The position numbers and the translations under genes are program-made. A model generated the notes under the pieces. That model was not told the origin of the DNA, searched no databases, and saw only the letters and a list, made by a program, of their open reading frames with translations. A stretch of 32,252 nucleotides of DNA from an uncultured Clostridia bacterium (GTDB lineage Bacteria; Bacillota; Clostridia; Oscillospirales; CAG-272): positions 1 through 32,252 of the forward strand of contig CALXUV010000057.1 of NCBI GenBank assembly GCA_944391815.1. The letters run 5' to 3'. Of this stretch, positions 14,650 through 23,600 are shown piece after piece (positions within the stretch are counted from its first letter, which is position 1; each line of letters opens with the position of its first letter).

Positions 14650-15204
14650 ATGAAACTGGAAACAAAAGAATTTGAGGCAAAAATGCAGAAGTCCCTTCAG
14701 GGATTTGAAAAAGAACTCGCAACAATCAGAGCCGGAAGAGCAAACCCGGCAGTACTTGATAAAGTAACCGTTGATTATTACGGCTCACCCACGGCAATAA
14801 ACGGTGTGGCTTCAATAGCTGTTCCGGATGCCAGAACCATAACAATAACTCCCTGGGATATGTCATTGCTCAAACAGATAGAAAAGGCAATACTTGCTTC
14901 TGATCTCGGAATAGTACCGCAGAACGACGGAAAAATGCTCAGACTCAACTTCCCGGCTCTCACCGAGGACAGAAGAAAAGAAATAGTCAAACAGATTCAG
15001 AAAATGACAGAGGAAGCAAAGGTCGCAGTAAGAAATATCCGCCGTGAAGCTAACGACAAGTGCAAGGACATGAAGAAAAGCGGCGACATGACCGAGGATG
15101 AACAGAAAGCATCCGAGAAAAATATACAGGATCTTACCGACAAATACGTAAAACTGCTTGAAAACGTTCAGGCGGCAAAAGAAAAGGAAATAATGTCGAT
15201 ATAA
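14650..15204 (+). CDS. frr: Ribosome recycling factor
   Basis: 184-residue RRF, which with EF-G splits the post-termination ribosome. Conserved segments: TIRAGRANPAVLDKVTVDYYGSPT, ASIAVPDARTITITPWD, IPQN-like VPQNDGKMLRLNFPALTEDRRKEI, and the C-terminal helix VRNIRREANDKCKDMKKSG. The length equals the family norm of about 185. The ATG at 14650 follows GAAAGGAA. uppS begins 24 bp after the stop. No clear promoter was found in the preceding gap, so it may be read from the pyrH promoter. Confidence 0.98.
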   Translation: MKLETKEFEAKMQKSLQGFEKELATIRAGRANPAVLDKVTVDYYGSPTAINGVASIAVPDARTITITPWDMSLLKQIEKAILASDLGIVPQNDGKMLRLNFPALTEDRRKEIVKQIQKMTEEAKVAVRNIRREANDKCKDMKKSGDMTEDEQKASEKNIQDLTDKYVKLLENVQAAKEKEIMSI

Positions 15205-15228
15205 TCCGGAAAGCGTAAGAATCAGCGT

Positions 15229-15963
15229 ATGGATAAAATGGAAATGCCGCAGTACGATGAAAGCGGACGTCTTTTGAGAGTCGGCAGGGATTTAAAACAT
15301 ATAGCTTTCATAATGGACGGAAACGGCAGATGGGCAGAACGCCGGGGGCTTTCAAGAGAAAAGGGGCATACAGAAGGCATGAAAGCCTTTGAAAAGGCGG
15401 TTAAATACTGCGGCGAGTTAGGCCTTGAAGTAATGACAGTGTATGCTTTTTCCACTGAAAACTGGAAAAGACCGGAGAGAGAAGTCAGAAAAATAATGGC
15501 TTTGCTTGAAAAGTACCTCGATAAACTGCTTGAAAAGGCGTCAGAGTACGAGGTAAGGGTGAGGTTCATCGGAGAAAGAAAATCGCTTTCCGACAGACTT
15601 CAGCAAAAAATCGTAATGGCGGAAGACGCTACTTCTAAGTACGGCCGAATTTTAAATATAGCGCTTAACTACGGAGGACGGGCAGAAATAACTGCCGCAG
15701 TCAATAAACTTATATCAGCAGGCAGACGTACCGTCAGTGAGGATGATATAAGCGGAGCGCTCTATACCTCCGGTATACCGGATCCTGATCTTATTGTGAG
15801 AACGGCGGGAGAGCAAAGGCTTTCAAATTTTCTTCTCTGGCAGTCGGCATATTCGGAGTTTTATTTTACGGATACTCTTTGGCCGGATATTGATGAAGCG
15901 GAAATACAAAGAGCAGTAGAAAACTATTACAAAAGAACGAGGCGCTTCGGTGCGGTCAGATAA
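15229..15963 (+). CDS. uppS: Isoprenyl (undecaprenyl) diphosphate synthase
   Basis: 244-residue cis-prenyltransferase that extends farnesyl diphosphate with isopentenyl diphosphate to undecaprenyl diphosphate, the lipid carrier for peptidoglycan. Motifs: HIAFIMDGNGRWA with catalytic Asp30, GHTEGMKA, VYAFSTENWKRP, NIALNYGGRAEI, and the C-terminal RTAGEQRLSNFLLWQSAYSEF with DTLWPD. Only a weak ribosome binding site precedes the ATG at 15229; Met4 and Met6 are nearby alternatives. It sits between frr and cdsA. The MEP-pathway genes dxr and ispG downstream supply its substrates. Confidence 0.97.
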   Translation: MDKMEMPQYDESGRLLRVGRDLKHIAFIMDGNGRWAERRGLSREKGHTEGMKAFEKAVKYCGELGLEVMTVYAFSTENWKRPEREVRKIMALLEKYLDKLLEKASEYEVRVRFIGERKSLSDRLQQKIVMAEDATSKYGRILNIALNYGGRAEITAAVNKLISAGRRTVSEDDISGALYTSGIPDPDLIVRTAGEQRLSNFLLWQSAYSEFYFTDTLWPDIDEAEIQRAVENYYKRTRRFGAVR

Positions 15964-15995
15964 ACCGGTGCCGCCGGGATAAAGGATGTGATTTA

Positions 15996-16838
15996 TTGTT
16001 TCGACGGATAATGACGGCAATTGTGGGGATACTTATCCTCATTCCCTTTCTGGTGTTTTCAAATGATTGGCCGCTGATACTTATGACAAGCGTCATCGGA
16101 GTTCTGGCAGTGTTTGAAATACTGAGGTGTACGGGTCTTGTAAAGCAGATTCACCTGACTGTTATTTCCTTAGCGACTGTTTTGTTTGCACAGATCGCAA
16201 CCAGAATCCTGACTGTTGACAGATATCTGACAGTGGCTCTGATAGTGTATATGGTGTATGCCGTAATTTCAATGACATTTTCTGTTTTCTCAAAGGGAAA
16301 GATACAGCTTTCGGATCTCTGTCAGTCTGCTATGATCATCGTTTATGTCAGTTTCGGGCTTTCATGCCTTACACTGCTTCGTGATTTCAGCGAGGAGTAC
16401 GGACTTGTGCTTTTCCTTCTGGCGTTCTTTGTTCCTTGGGTTTGCGACGCAATGGCTTACTTTGTAGGGGTGTTTTTCGGAAAGCATAAAATGATTCCGG
16501 ACGTAAGCCCGAAAAAAACCGTCGAAGGAGCAGTGGGCGGAATAGTGGGAGTTGTACTTGCAACCGTAATATTCGGACTTGTAATGCATTTCGGATTCGG
16601 AAAACAGCCGAATTATTTTCTGCTCATAGCGCTTGCGTTAATCGGAGGATTGGTGAGCCAGTGGGGAGACCTTATAGCATCGCTGCTGAAAAGAGAATAC
16701 GGCATAAAGGATTACGGAAAGGTATTTCCCGGACACGGCGGAGTTATGGACAGGTTCGATTCGCTGTTTTCGGTATCGATATTCATTTTTGCGGCGTGCA
16801 AACTGTTTGAACAGGTTACGCTTTTTGTGAGTTGGTAA
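15996..16838 (+). CDS. cdsA: Phosphatidate cytidylyltransferase
   Basis: 280-residue integral membrane CDP-diglyceride synthase, which makes CDP-diacylglycerol from phosphatidate and CTP for phospholipid synthesis. About eight hydrophobic helices span the length. The family signature is at the C-terminal end: SPKKTVEGAVGG (about 169-180), then WGDLIASLLKREYGIKD and GKVFPGHGGVMDRFDS. The start is TTG at 15996, preceded by AAAGGATG; an internal ATG (Met6) at 16011 is a weaker alternative. The stop is one base before the ATG of dxr, so the two genes are likely translationally coupled. Confidence 0.96.
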   Translation: MFRRIMTAIVGILILIPFLVFSNDWPLILMTSVIGVLAVFEILRCTGLVKQIHLTVISLATVLFAQIATRILTVDRYLTVALIVYMVYAVISMTFSVFSKGKIQLSDLCQSAMIIVYVSFGLSCLTLLRDFSEEYGLVLFLLAFFVPWVCDAMAYFVGVFFGKHKMIPDVSPKKTVEGAVGGIVGVVLATVIFGLVMHFGFGKQPNYFLLIALALIGGLVSQWGDLIASLLKREYGIKDYGKVFPGHGGVMDRFDSLFSVSIFIFAACKLFEQVTLFVSW

Positions 16839-16839
16839 A

Positions 16840-17991
16840 ATGGAAATAAAAAACATAGACGTTCTTGGTGCAACAGGCTCGGTCGGACTTCAGGCTCTTG
16901 ATGTTGCAAAACGTATGAATCTGTCAGTCGGAGCGATAAGCTGCGGAGCAAATACCGAAAAAGCTGAAGAAATAATTCGTCTTTTCGGCGTGAAAATGTG
17001 TGCGGTCGCAGACGAAAGCAAAGGAAAGCTCCTGAAAGCCGCAGTAGCCGATACGGAGTGTAAAGTTTATTCCGGCGAGAATGCAGCGGCTGATGTTGCT
17101 GCCGAAAGCCGTTCGGAACTTTCAGTCAATGCAATAACCGGTATAGCCGGGCTGATGCCTACCGTAAGAATACTTGAAAGCGGAAAAGAGCTTGCGCTGG
17201 CAAATAAAGAAAGTCTGGTCACCGCCGGACGCTACGTAATGGCGCTTGCGGCGGAAAAAAAGAAGGAAATACGTCCGGTGGACAGCGAACACTGTGCGAT
17301 CCGGCAGTCGCTGAGAGCCGGAAAACGAAGTGAAATAAAAAAAATAATACTTACGGCGTCGGGTGGACCTTTTTTCGGGTATACTAAAGAACAGCTGGCG
17401 GAGGTTACGGCGGAGCAGGCACTGCGTCATCCGACATGGAAAATGGGACAAAAGATAACGATTGACAGCGCAACGCTGATGAATAAAGGCTTTGAGATAA
17501 TCGAAGCATGTCACCTTTTCGGAACCGACACGGAAAACACCGAAGTTATAATACATCGGGAAAGCATAATCCACTCGATGGTGGAATATAAAGATAATAT
17601 GATTATGGCACAGCTCGGGGTTCCGGATATGAGGTCGTGTATACAGTATGCGATAACCGCTCCGGAAAGATGCGAAGCGGTAAGCGGCGAACTGGATTTT
17701 GCGTCCGTTTCAAAAATGACCTTCTTTAAACCCGATGAGGAGACCTTCCCGTTACTGCGGCTTGCAAAAGAAGCATACCGCAGAGGAGGCAGCTGCGGAG
17801 CTGCGCTCAACGGTGCAAACGAAGCGGCTGTAAGCATGTTTCTTCGGGGTAAAATAACGCTTCCGGCACTGTTTGAAGCAGTGGAAAAAGCGACGCTTGA
17901 GTCGTATACGGACGGTTGGAGTCCGGATGCGGTTTTTGAAGCCGACAGAAAGGCAAGAGCGGCTGTGCTGAGATATACAAACGGAGGATAA
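16840..17991 (+). CDS. dxr: 1-deoxy-D-xylulose 5-phosphate reductoisomerase
   Basis: 383-residue DXP reductoisomerase, the committed NADPH-dependent step of the MEP isoprenoid pathway, making 2-C-methylerythritol 4-phosphate. Motifs: NADPH site LGATGSVG near the N-terminus (usual form GSTGSIG), LANKESLVTAG, metal site PVDSEHCAIRQ, TASGGPFF, HPTWKMGQKITIDSATLMNKGFE, and LGVPDMRSCIQYA, with LNGANEAAV near the end. Length is normal. The start lies one base after the cdsA stop and rseP begins 9 bp after its end, so it is inside an operon. Confidence 0.97.
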   Translation: MEIKNIDVLGATGSVGLQALDVAKRMNLSVGAISCGANTEKAEEIIRLFGVKMCAVADESKGKLLKAAVADTECKVYSGENAAADVAAESRSELSVNAITGIAGLMPTVRILESGKELALANKESLVTAGRYVMALAAEKKKEIRPVDSEHCAIRQSLRAGKRSEIKKIILTASGGPFFGYTKEQLAEVTAEQALRHPTWKMGQKITIDSATLMNKGFEIIEACHLFGTDTENTEVIIHRESIIHSMVEYKDNMIMAQLGVPDMRSCIQYAITAPERCEAVSGELDFASVSKMTFFKPDEETFPLLRLAKEAYRRGGSCGAALNGANEAAVSMFLRGKITLPALFEAVEKATLESYTDGWSPDAVFEADRKARAAVLRYTNGG

Positions 17992-18000
17992 CTGGAATAT

Positions 18001-19146
18001 ATGGAGGCAGTAAAGGTATTTGTGCTCACGGTGATTGTATTCGGAGCGCTTATATTCGTACATGAACTGGGGCATTTTCTCGCCTGTCGCATTTTCGGCG
18101 TAAAAGTCAATGAATTTGCGATAGGTATGGGACCTAAACTGATTTCCTTCAAAGGCAAAAAATCATCAACGGTTTATTCGATACGTGTTTTGCCTATCGG
18201 AGGTTTCAACAACATTGAGGAAGAAATACCCGGGCAGAAATCCGGAAAAGAAAGCGGAGAGGAAAACATTCAGGGCGAAGCTTTTCCTTTCGGAAACCCG
18301 GAATCGGATCCAACCGCGGTAACTGCGGAGATAAAAAAAGGGCAGTACACGTTCAGTTCAAGACCTGTCTGGCAGAGAATGATAATAATAGTTGCCGGTG
18401 CGGCGATGAATCTTCTGCTTGGATTTCTGCTGATGACAATAGTAGTGCTACGTACTGACAACTATGCTTCAACCACGATATACAGCTTTTACGATGTAGA
18501 AAGCGGAGCGGAAATAAGCGAATTCAGCGGACTTAAAAGCGGAGATGAAATTCTGAAGGTGGGCAAAAGGCGTGTCCACACCGGAGACGAACTTGTGTAC
18601 GCCGTGTTTGCTGACGGTGCGCAGAATCTTGACATAACGGTACTGCGTGACGGACAGAAAATCGTCATAGAGGACGTAACCTTCCCGACTGGAAACGAAG
18701 CGGGAATAATTTACGGAATACGCAATTTCATAGTATACGCCGAGGAAAAGAATTTCGTTAATACCGTAAAACAGGCGTATTTCGGCAGTATCAGTTCCAT
18801 GACGCAGGTTTTTGATTCTCTTAAAGGACTGATAACCTGCAAATACGGAATTCAGCATATATCCGGTCCGATAGGAATCGGTGAGGTTATAGGTCAGGCG
18901 GCAAAACTCGGAATAGACTCGCTGCTGATGATCTCGGTTCTGTTAAGCATGAACCTTGGAATTTTCAACCTGTTGCCAATTCCGGGACTTGACGGCGGAA
19001 AGTTCGTTTTCCTTGCGATAGAGGGAATACGTCGGAAGCCGCTTCCGAGACAGATTGAAGAAAATGCGACCATGGTCGGAATGATGCTGCTTTTCGCACT
19101 GATAATCGTGGTTGCGTTCAAGGACATATTTACACTCGCACGTTGA
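18001..19146 (+). CDS. rseP: RIP metalloprotease RseP (site-2 protease)
   Basis: 381-residue membrane zinc metalloprotease of family M50B, which cuts transmembrane segments of regulators such as anti-sigma factors. The first helix carries the zinc site HELGH (His21, Glu22, His25). A PDZ-like region lies in the middle (about 170-230, SGLKSGDEILKVGKRRV). The second zinc motif is NLLPIPGLDGGK in the C-terminal helices. The final helix (MVGMMLLFALIIVVAF) completes the topology. An insertion rich in Glu and Gly sits at about residues 70-100. A good terminator at 19186-19223 marks the end of this transcription unit. Confidence 0.95.
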   Translation: MEAVKVFVLTVIVFGALIFVHELGHFLACRIFGVKVNEFAIGMGPKLISFKGKKSSTVYSIRVLPIGGFNNIEEEIPGQKSGKESGEENIQGEAFPFGNPESDPTAVTAEIKKGQYTFSSRPVWQRMIIIVAGAAMNLLLGFLLMTIVVLRTDNYASTTIYSFYDVESGAEISEFSGLKSGDEILKVGKRRVHTGDELVYAVFADGAQNLDITVLRDGQKIVIEDVTFPTGNEAGIIYGIRNFIVYAEEKNFVNTVKQAYFGSISSMTQVFDSLKGLITCKYGIQHISGPIGIGEVIGQAAKLGIDSLLMISVLLSMNLGIFNLLPIPGLDGGKFVFLAIEGIRRKPLPRQIEENATMVGMMLLFALIIVVAFKDIFTLAR

Positions 19147-19185
19147 AAGAGGTTGACTTAATTACAAAATCCAATCCTGAAAGCG

Positions 19186-19223
19186 TCTGCGGAAAGAGTG
19201 AATCTGTCCGCAGATTTGTTTTT
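19186..19223 (+). terminator. Terminator after rseP
   Basis: TCTGCGGA pairs perfectly with TCCGCAGA (13-nt loop), followed by TTTGTTTTT. It separates the pyrH-to-rseP block from ispG. Confidence 0.85.
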
Positions 19224-19566
19224 AATGGTTGAAATGAAACGTGCCGAAAGTTTCGGACGTTGAATGTGCTTGCGTTACGCAGGTTTAAAAAGTCATACTG
19301 ATGCTCAGGGTGGAACAGCAATTCATCATTTTAAGTACACGGGCGACAAAGTACGAAAGAGATTGCAGTCAAAGACAGCATACGACAGTACAAAACGGTA
19401 TAACAGTCAAAGACAGCAGCGTCTGACACTGTATAGAAACGCTTTTGCAGTCAAAGACATTTTCAGATCAATAGACAGAATACTTAACGGTATTTTGAAA
19501 ATTATGGTAGAAAATAAAACAGCCGGAAGGCTGGTACTGATATTTTGTATAAAAAGGTGAGAGGCA
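19224..19566. other. Long ispG leader region with no convincing gene
   Basis: After the rseP terminator, 343 bp precede ispG. A 98-codon open frame (19264-19560) exists on the plus strand, but it has no ribosome binding site, unusual composition and no recognisable domain, so I do not call it a gene. The region contains a perfect CCGAAA-G-TTTCGG palindrome at about 19244-19256 and three copies of CAGTCAAAGACA (see the repeat entry). No consensus promoter was found although one is expected here. Confidence 0.55.
19365..19459 (+). repeat. Three direct copies of CAGTCAAAGACA upstream of ispG
   Basis: Copies begin at 19366, 19404 and 19448 (38- and 44-bp spacing). Copies 1 and 2 share CAGTCAAAGACAGCA; copies 1 and 3 share GCAGTCAAAGACA. 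The intervening sequence is not conserved, so the motif itself seems to be kept or recently copied. Confidence 0.75.
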
Positions 19567-20628
19567 ATGACTGAAAGAAGAAAGACAAAGCAGATAAAAG
19601 TCGGGAAACTTGTGATCGGAAGCGAAAGCCCGATAAGCGTGCAGTCGATGTCAAATATCCCTGCGTTCGAAACCGATAACTGCGTACGTCAGGCACTTGA
19701 AATGCAAAAGGCAGGATGTGAAATTTTCAGATTTGCCGTTCCGGATGTCAGCTGCGCTCGGGTTTTTTATAAAGCCAAAGAAAGCGGCGTTACTATGCCG
19801 CTTGTGGCTGATATACACTTTGATTACAGAATTGCAGTCGAATGCGCCGAAGCGGGTGCGGACAAGATCAGGATTAATCCCGGTAACATCGGTGACGACA
19901 GCAAAATAAAAGAAGTGGTCAGAGCGTGCCGTAAAAACGGACTTCCGATAAGAATCGGAGTAAATTCCGGTTCGCTTGAAAAAGAGCTTCTGGCAAAATA
20001 CGGTTATCCGAGTCCGGAAGCACTTGCGGAAAGCGCACTTAACCATGCGAAATTGCTTGAAAAATTTGACTTTTACGACATTGTTATATCGATCAAATCG
20101 TCAGATGTGCGTAACATGATTGCGGCAAACCGTATACTGGCAGAAAAATGCGACTATCCGTTGCATATCGGTGTAACTGAGGCTGGAACACCGGACAGCG
20201 GAATGCTGAAAAGCGCAGTGGGAATAGGTTCGCTGCTCTGTGACGGAATAGGGGATACGGTAAGGGTTTCACTCACGGCTCATCCGGAAGAGGAAATCAA
20301 GGCGGCAAGAAAAATTTTAAAGGCAGTCGGCTACTGCGAAAGCGGAATAAATATAATATCCTGTCCTACCTGCGGAAGAACACGCATAGATCTGATAAAA
20401 CTGGTAAGCGAATTTGAGAGCAGGCTCGGAGAGATAAAGAACAACAGAAAACTGACAGTTGCACTTATGGGCTGCGCAGTCAACGGCCCCGGAGAAGCAA
20501 GAGAAGCCGATATAGGTATAGCCGGAGGTAACGGAGAGGCTGTTCTTATAAAGAAAGGCGAAACGGTAAGAAAGATCAGCGAGGATAACATAATCGATGC
20601 GCTGATAGATGAAATAAACGGAATGTGA
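19567..20628 (+). CDS. ispG: 4-hydroxy-3-methylbut-2-enyl diphosphate synthase
   Basis: 353-residue IspG (GcpE), the [4Fe-4S] enzyme that converts 2-C-methylerythritol 2,4-cyclodiphosphate to HMBPP in the MEP pathway. The N-terminal TIM barrel begins VQSMSN and contains ADIHFDYRIA, RINPGNIG and IGVNSGSL. The C-terminal cluster domain has Cys266 and Cys269 in SCPTCGRT and Cys303 in MGCAVNGPGEAREADIG, with the catalytic Glu in PGEA. Ribosome binding site GGTGAGAGGC precedes the ATG. It is followed by polC after 22 bp and shares its transcript direction. Confidence 0.97.
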   Translation: MTERRKTKQIKVGKLVIGSESPISVQSMSNIPAFETDNCVRQALEMQKAGCEIFRFAVPDVSCARVFYKAKESGVTMPLVADIHFDYRIAVECAEAGADKIRINPGNIGDDSKIKEVVRACRKNGLPIRIGVNSGSLEKELLAKYGYPSPEALAESALNHAKLLEKFDFYDIVISIKSSDVRNMIAANRILAEKCDYPLHIGVTEAGTPDSGMLKSAVGIGSLLCDGIGDTVRVSLTAHPEEEIKAARKILKAVGYCESGINIISCPTCGRTRIDLIKLVSEFESRLGEIKNNRKLTVALMGCAVNGPGEAREADIGIAGGNGEAVLIKKGETVRKISEDNIIDALIDEINGM

Positions 20629-20650
20629 AAGAAAGGACGGCGAATGCAAA

Positions 20651-23600
20651 ATGGCGGCAAAAAGACTGGATGAATATCTGTCGAGATATAATGCCGAAGG
20701 GCTGCAAAAGGAAATACTTGCATCCGCCGGAGAATATAAATGCAGAGTAAATAAAGAGAGAAAGATGCTTGAAATAAAAGCTGATTTCCCGAGAATTTAC
20801 AGAAAAAAAGACATAAGGAGACTTGAAGAAGGCATAAAAACCGCTTACGGGCTGAGCTTTGTACATATAATCACACATTACGGCAGAGAGCTTTTTTCAA
20901 AAAGCTATATAGACGAAATGCTTGAGGAGCTTCAGTTCAGGGGAGCGGTGGCAAAAGGATTTTTTTGCGATTACGAATACAGCGTTGATACCGAAAAATT
21001 CAAAATACAGATAAAAGTAGGATTTTCCGAGGACGGCGGAATAGGTCTGATGTATTCCGACAACACCCATAAAATCGCTTCGGAAATATTATCGGATGAA
21101 TTTGACCTCAACTTTGCAGTTGAAATAGTGAGGGATGAGACTAAAGCGGAAAAACTTGAAAAGACAGCCCTTGATATACGAAAGAAAATAATAGGGGAAA
21201 TACCTACCGTAAAACCCGTAGTTGCCGAAAAAGCGTCGGTAGTAAAAAATCCGCAGGGAGTAATAAGTCAGAGCGAAAGTTCTGTAATTTCCGGATACAT
21301 GGATTTTGATATTACCGAACCGGAGCTGATTTTCGGAGAAGATTTTGAAATAAAGGGAGTTTCACCGCTTTTTGATGCTTGGGAAAACGACCGCAAAACC
21401 AAAAATGTCGTCGGAAAACTGTTCGGAACAGAACTCAGGGAGATAAGCCGGGGTAAAAAAACGATAATAACTTTTTGCCTTACCGATAACGAAAGCTCTC
21501 TCCCCTGCAAAATGGTTGTCGGTAGCGAAGAAGGAATTAAGTTAAGCGAAATATTTTCCGGACAGCCCGATGTTTGCATAAGAGGGGTGCTGACCGAAGA
21601 TAAATTTACCTCTTCAAACGAATTTCAGCCTTTTTCCATCAAGAAGATTAAAAGCCAGCCGCACAGAAGCGATAATTCCGAAAACAAAAGAGTTGAACTG
21701 CACATGCACACCCAGATGTCACAGATGGATGCAGTTACGGATATAAAACAGCTTCTCAAAACGGCAAAAAAATGGGGACATAAAGCGATAGCGATAACCG
21801 ATCATTCCTGCCTTCAGGCTTTTCCGCCGGCAATGGAAGCTCTTCAGAAGATGGGCGGCGGAATTAAAATTCTTTACGGAGTGGAGGTCTATCTTGTAGA
21901 CGATACGGCAAAAGCCGTTTTCGGGAGCAAAGAAAGCTCATTTGAGGATGAATTTGTGGTTTTCGACATTGAAACCACCGGGCTTTCCTTCGTGTCCGAC
22001 AAAATTATCGAAATCGGAGCTGTTCGGTATAAAAACGGTGAAATAACCGACAGATTCGATACATTTGTCAACCCCGGAACGAAAATTCCCGATGAAATAG
22101 TAAAACTTACTTCGATAACGGACGATATGGTCGCCGATGCCCCCGGGATAAAAGAAGCGCTTACCGCCTTTCTTGATTTCTGCAAGGACGCGGTGCTTGT
22201 AGCACATAACGCATCTTTTGACACGACGTTCATAAGAGCTGCTTGTGGCGGCGCAGGACTGGAATTCACAAATACTTACCTTGACACATATGCAATTTCA
22301 CGTTTTGTCAATACCGACCTTAAAAAGCATAACCTTGAAGCTTTAAGGGATTACTTCGGGCTTGATGATTTTCACCATCATCGTGCGTCGGATGACGCCG
22401 CGATAACCGCCGAAATATTCGGAAAAATGTGTGAAAAGCTGAAAGAAGACGGAATAACCGATACCGTTCGTATGTCGCAGGTAATGGCGGACAGTGCCGA
22501 TCCGAAAAAGATCAAAGATGTTTACCATACCATTCTGATTGCCAAAACCCAGGCAGGACTCAAGAATCTGTACAAAATAGTTTCAAAAAGCTACGTAGAT
22601 TATTTTTATTATCAGGCGAGAGTGCCGAAAACGGTTTTACGAGAATACAGAGACGGAATTATAGTCGGTTCGGCGTGTGAACAAGGAGAGCTTTACCGAG
22701 CGGTCGTTCAGAATAAAAATGACGAAGAGCTTAAACAGATAGCGGAGTTTTACGATTATCTTGAAATCCAGCCGCTGTGCAATAATGCGTTTATGCTGGA
22801 TAAATCCGAAAGGGATTCGATGAAGAGCACCTCGGATTACAGCGCACCCGGATTTGAAAAAATACGGAATTTCAACAGAAAGATTGTGCAGCTCGGAGAA
22901 ATGCTCGGTAAGCCGGTATGCGCCACATGCGACGCTCATTTTTTAAATCCGGAAGACGAAATATACAGAAAAGTGCTTATTCACGGCAAATTCAAGGACG
23001 CCGACAGCGATACCGGACTTTATCTGCGGACAACCGAGGAAATGCTTGAAGAGTTTTCCTATCTCGGAAGCGAAAAAGCTTATGAGGTAGTCGTTGAAAG
23101 CACAAACCGCATTGCCGATATGGTTGACGGGGAGATACTGCCGATACCGAAAGGAAGCTACACTCCGAAAATTCCGGGTGCTCCGGAAGAGCTTCAGGCG
23201 ATGTGCTGGAAGAGGGCGAAGGAGTGGTACGGAGATCCTTTGCCGACCATCGTCGAGGACAGACTGAACAGAGAGTTAAAACCCATAATAGATAACGGCT
23301 TTGCGGTTCTCTATATAATTGCCCAGAAGCTTATCGCAAACAGCGAAAGCAAAGGGTATCTGGTCGGATCGAGAGGCTCGGTCGGCTCGTCTTTTGTTGC
23401 CACAATGGCAGGCGTTTCCGAAGTCAATCCCCTTCCGCCGCATTACCGCTGCCCGAAATGCAAAAACAGCGAGTTTTTCCTGCACGGCGAAGTAGGATCC
23501 GGTTTTGACCTGCCGGACAAAAACTGTCCGGTTTGCGGAACAAGATATATCTGTGACGGACATGAAATTCCGTTTGAAACGTTCCTCGGATTCCACGGTG

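Noticed and set aside
19307..19318. T-box-like string AGGGTGGAAC
   Set aside because: Ten bases agree with the T-box core, but the following bases diverge (AGC instead of CGCG), no antiterminator/terminator follows, and the gene downstream is ispG, not an aminoacyl-tRNA or amino acid gene.
19264..19560. 98-codon open frame upstream of ispG
   Set aside because: No ribosome binding site at the ATG, odd composition, no recognisable domain, and it includes the repeated motif in differing frames; more likely leader DNA.
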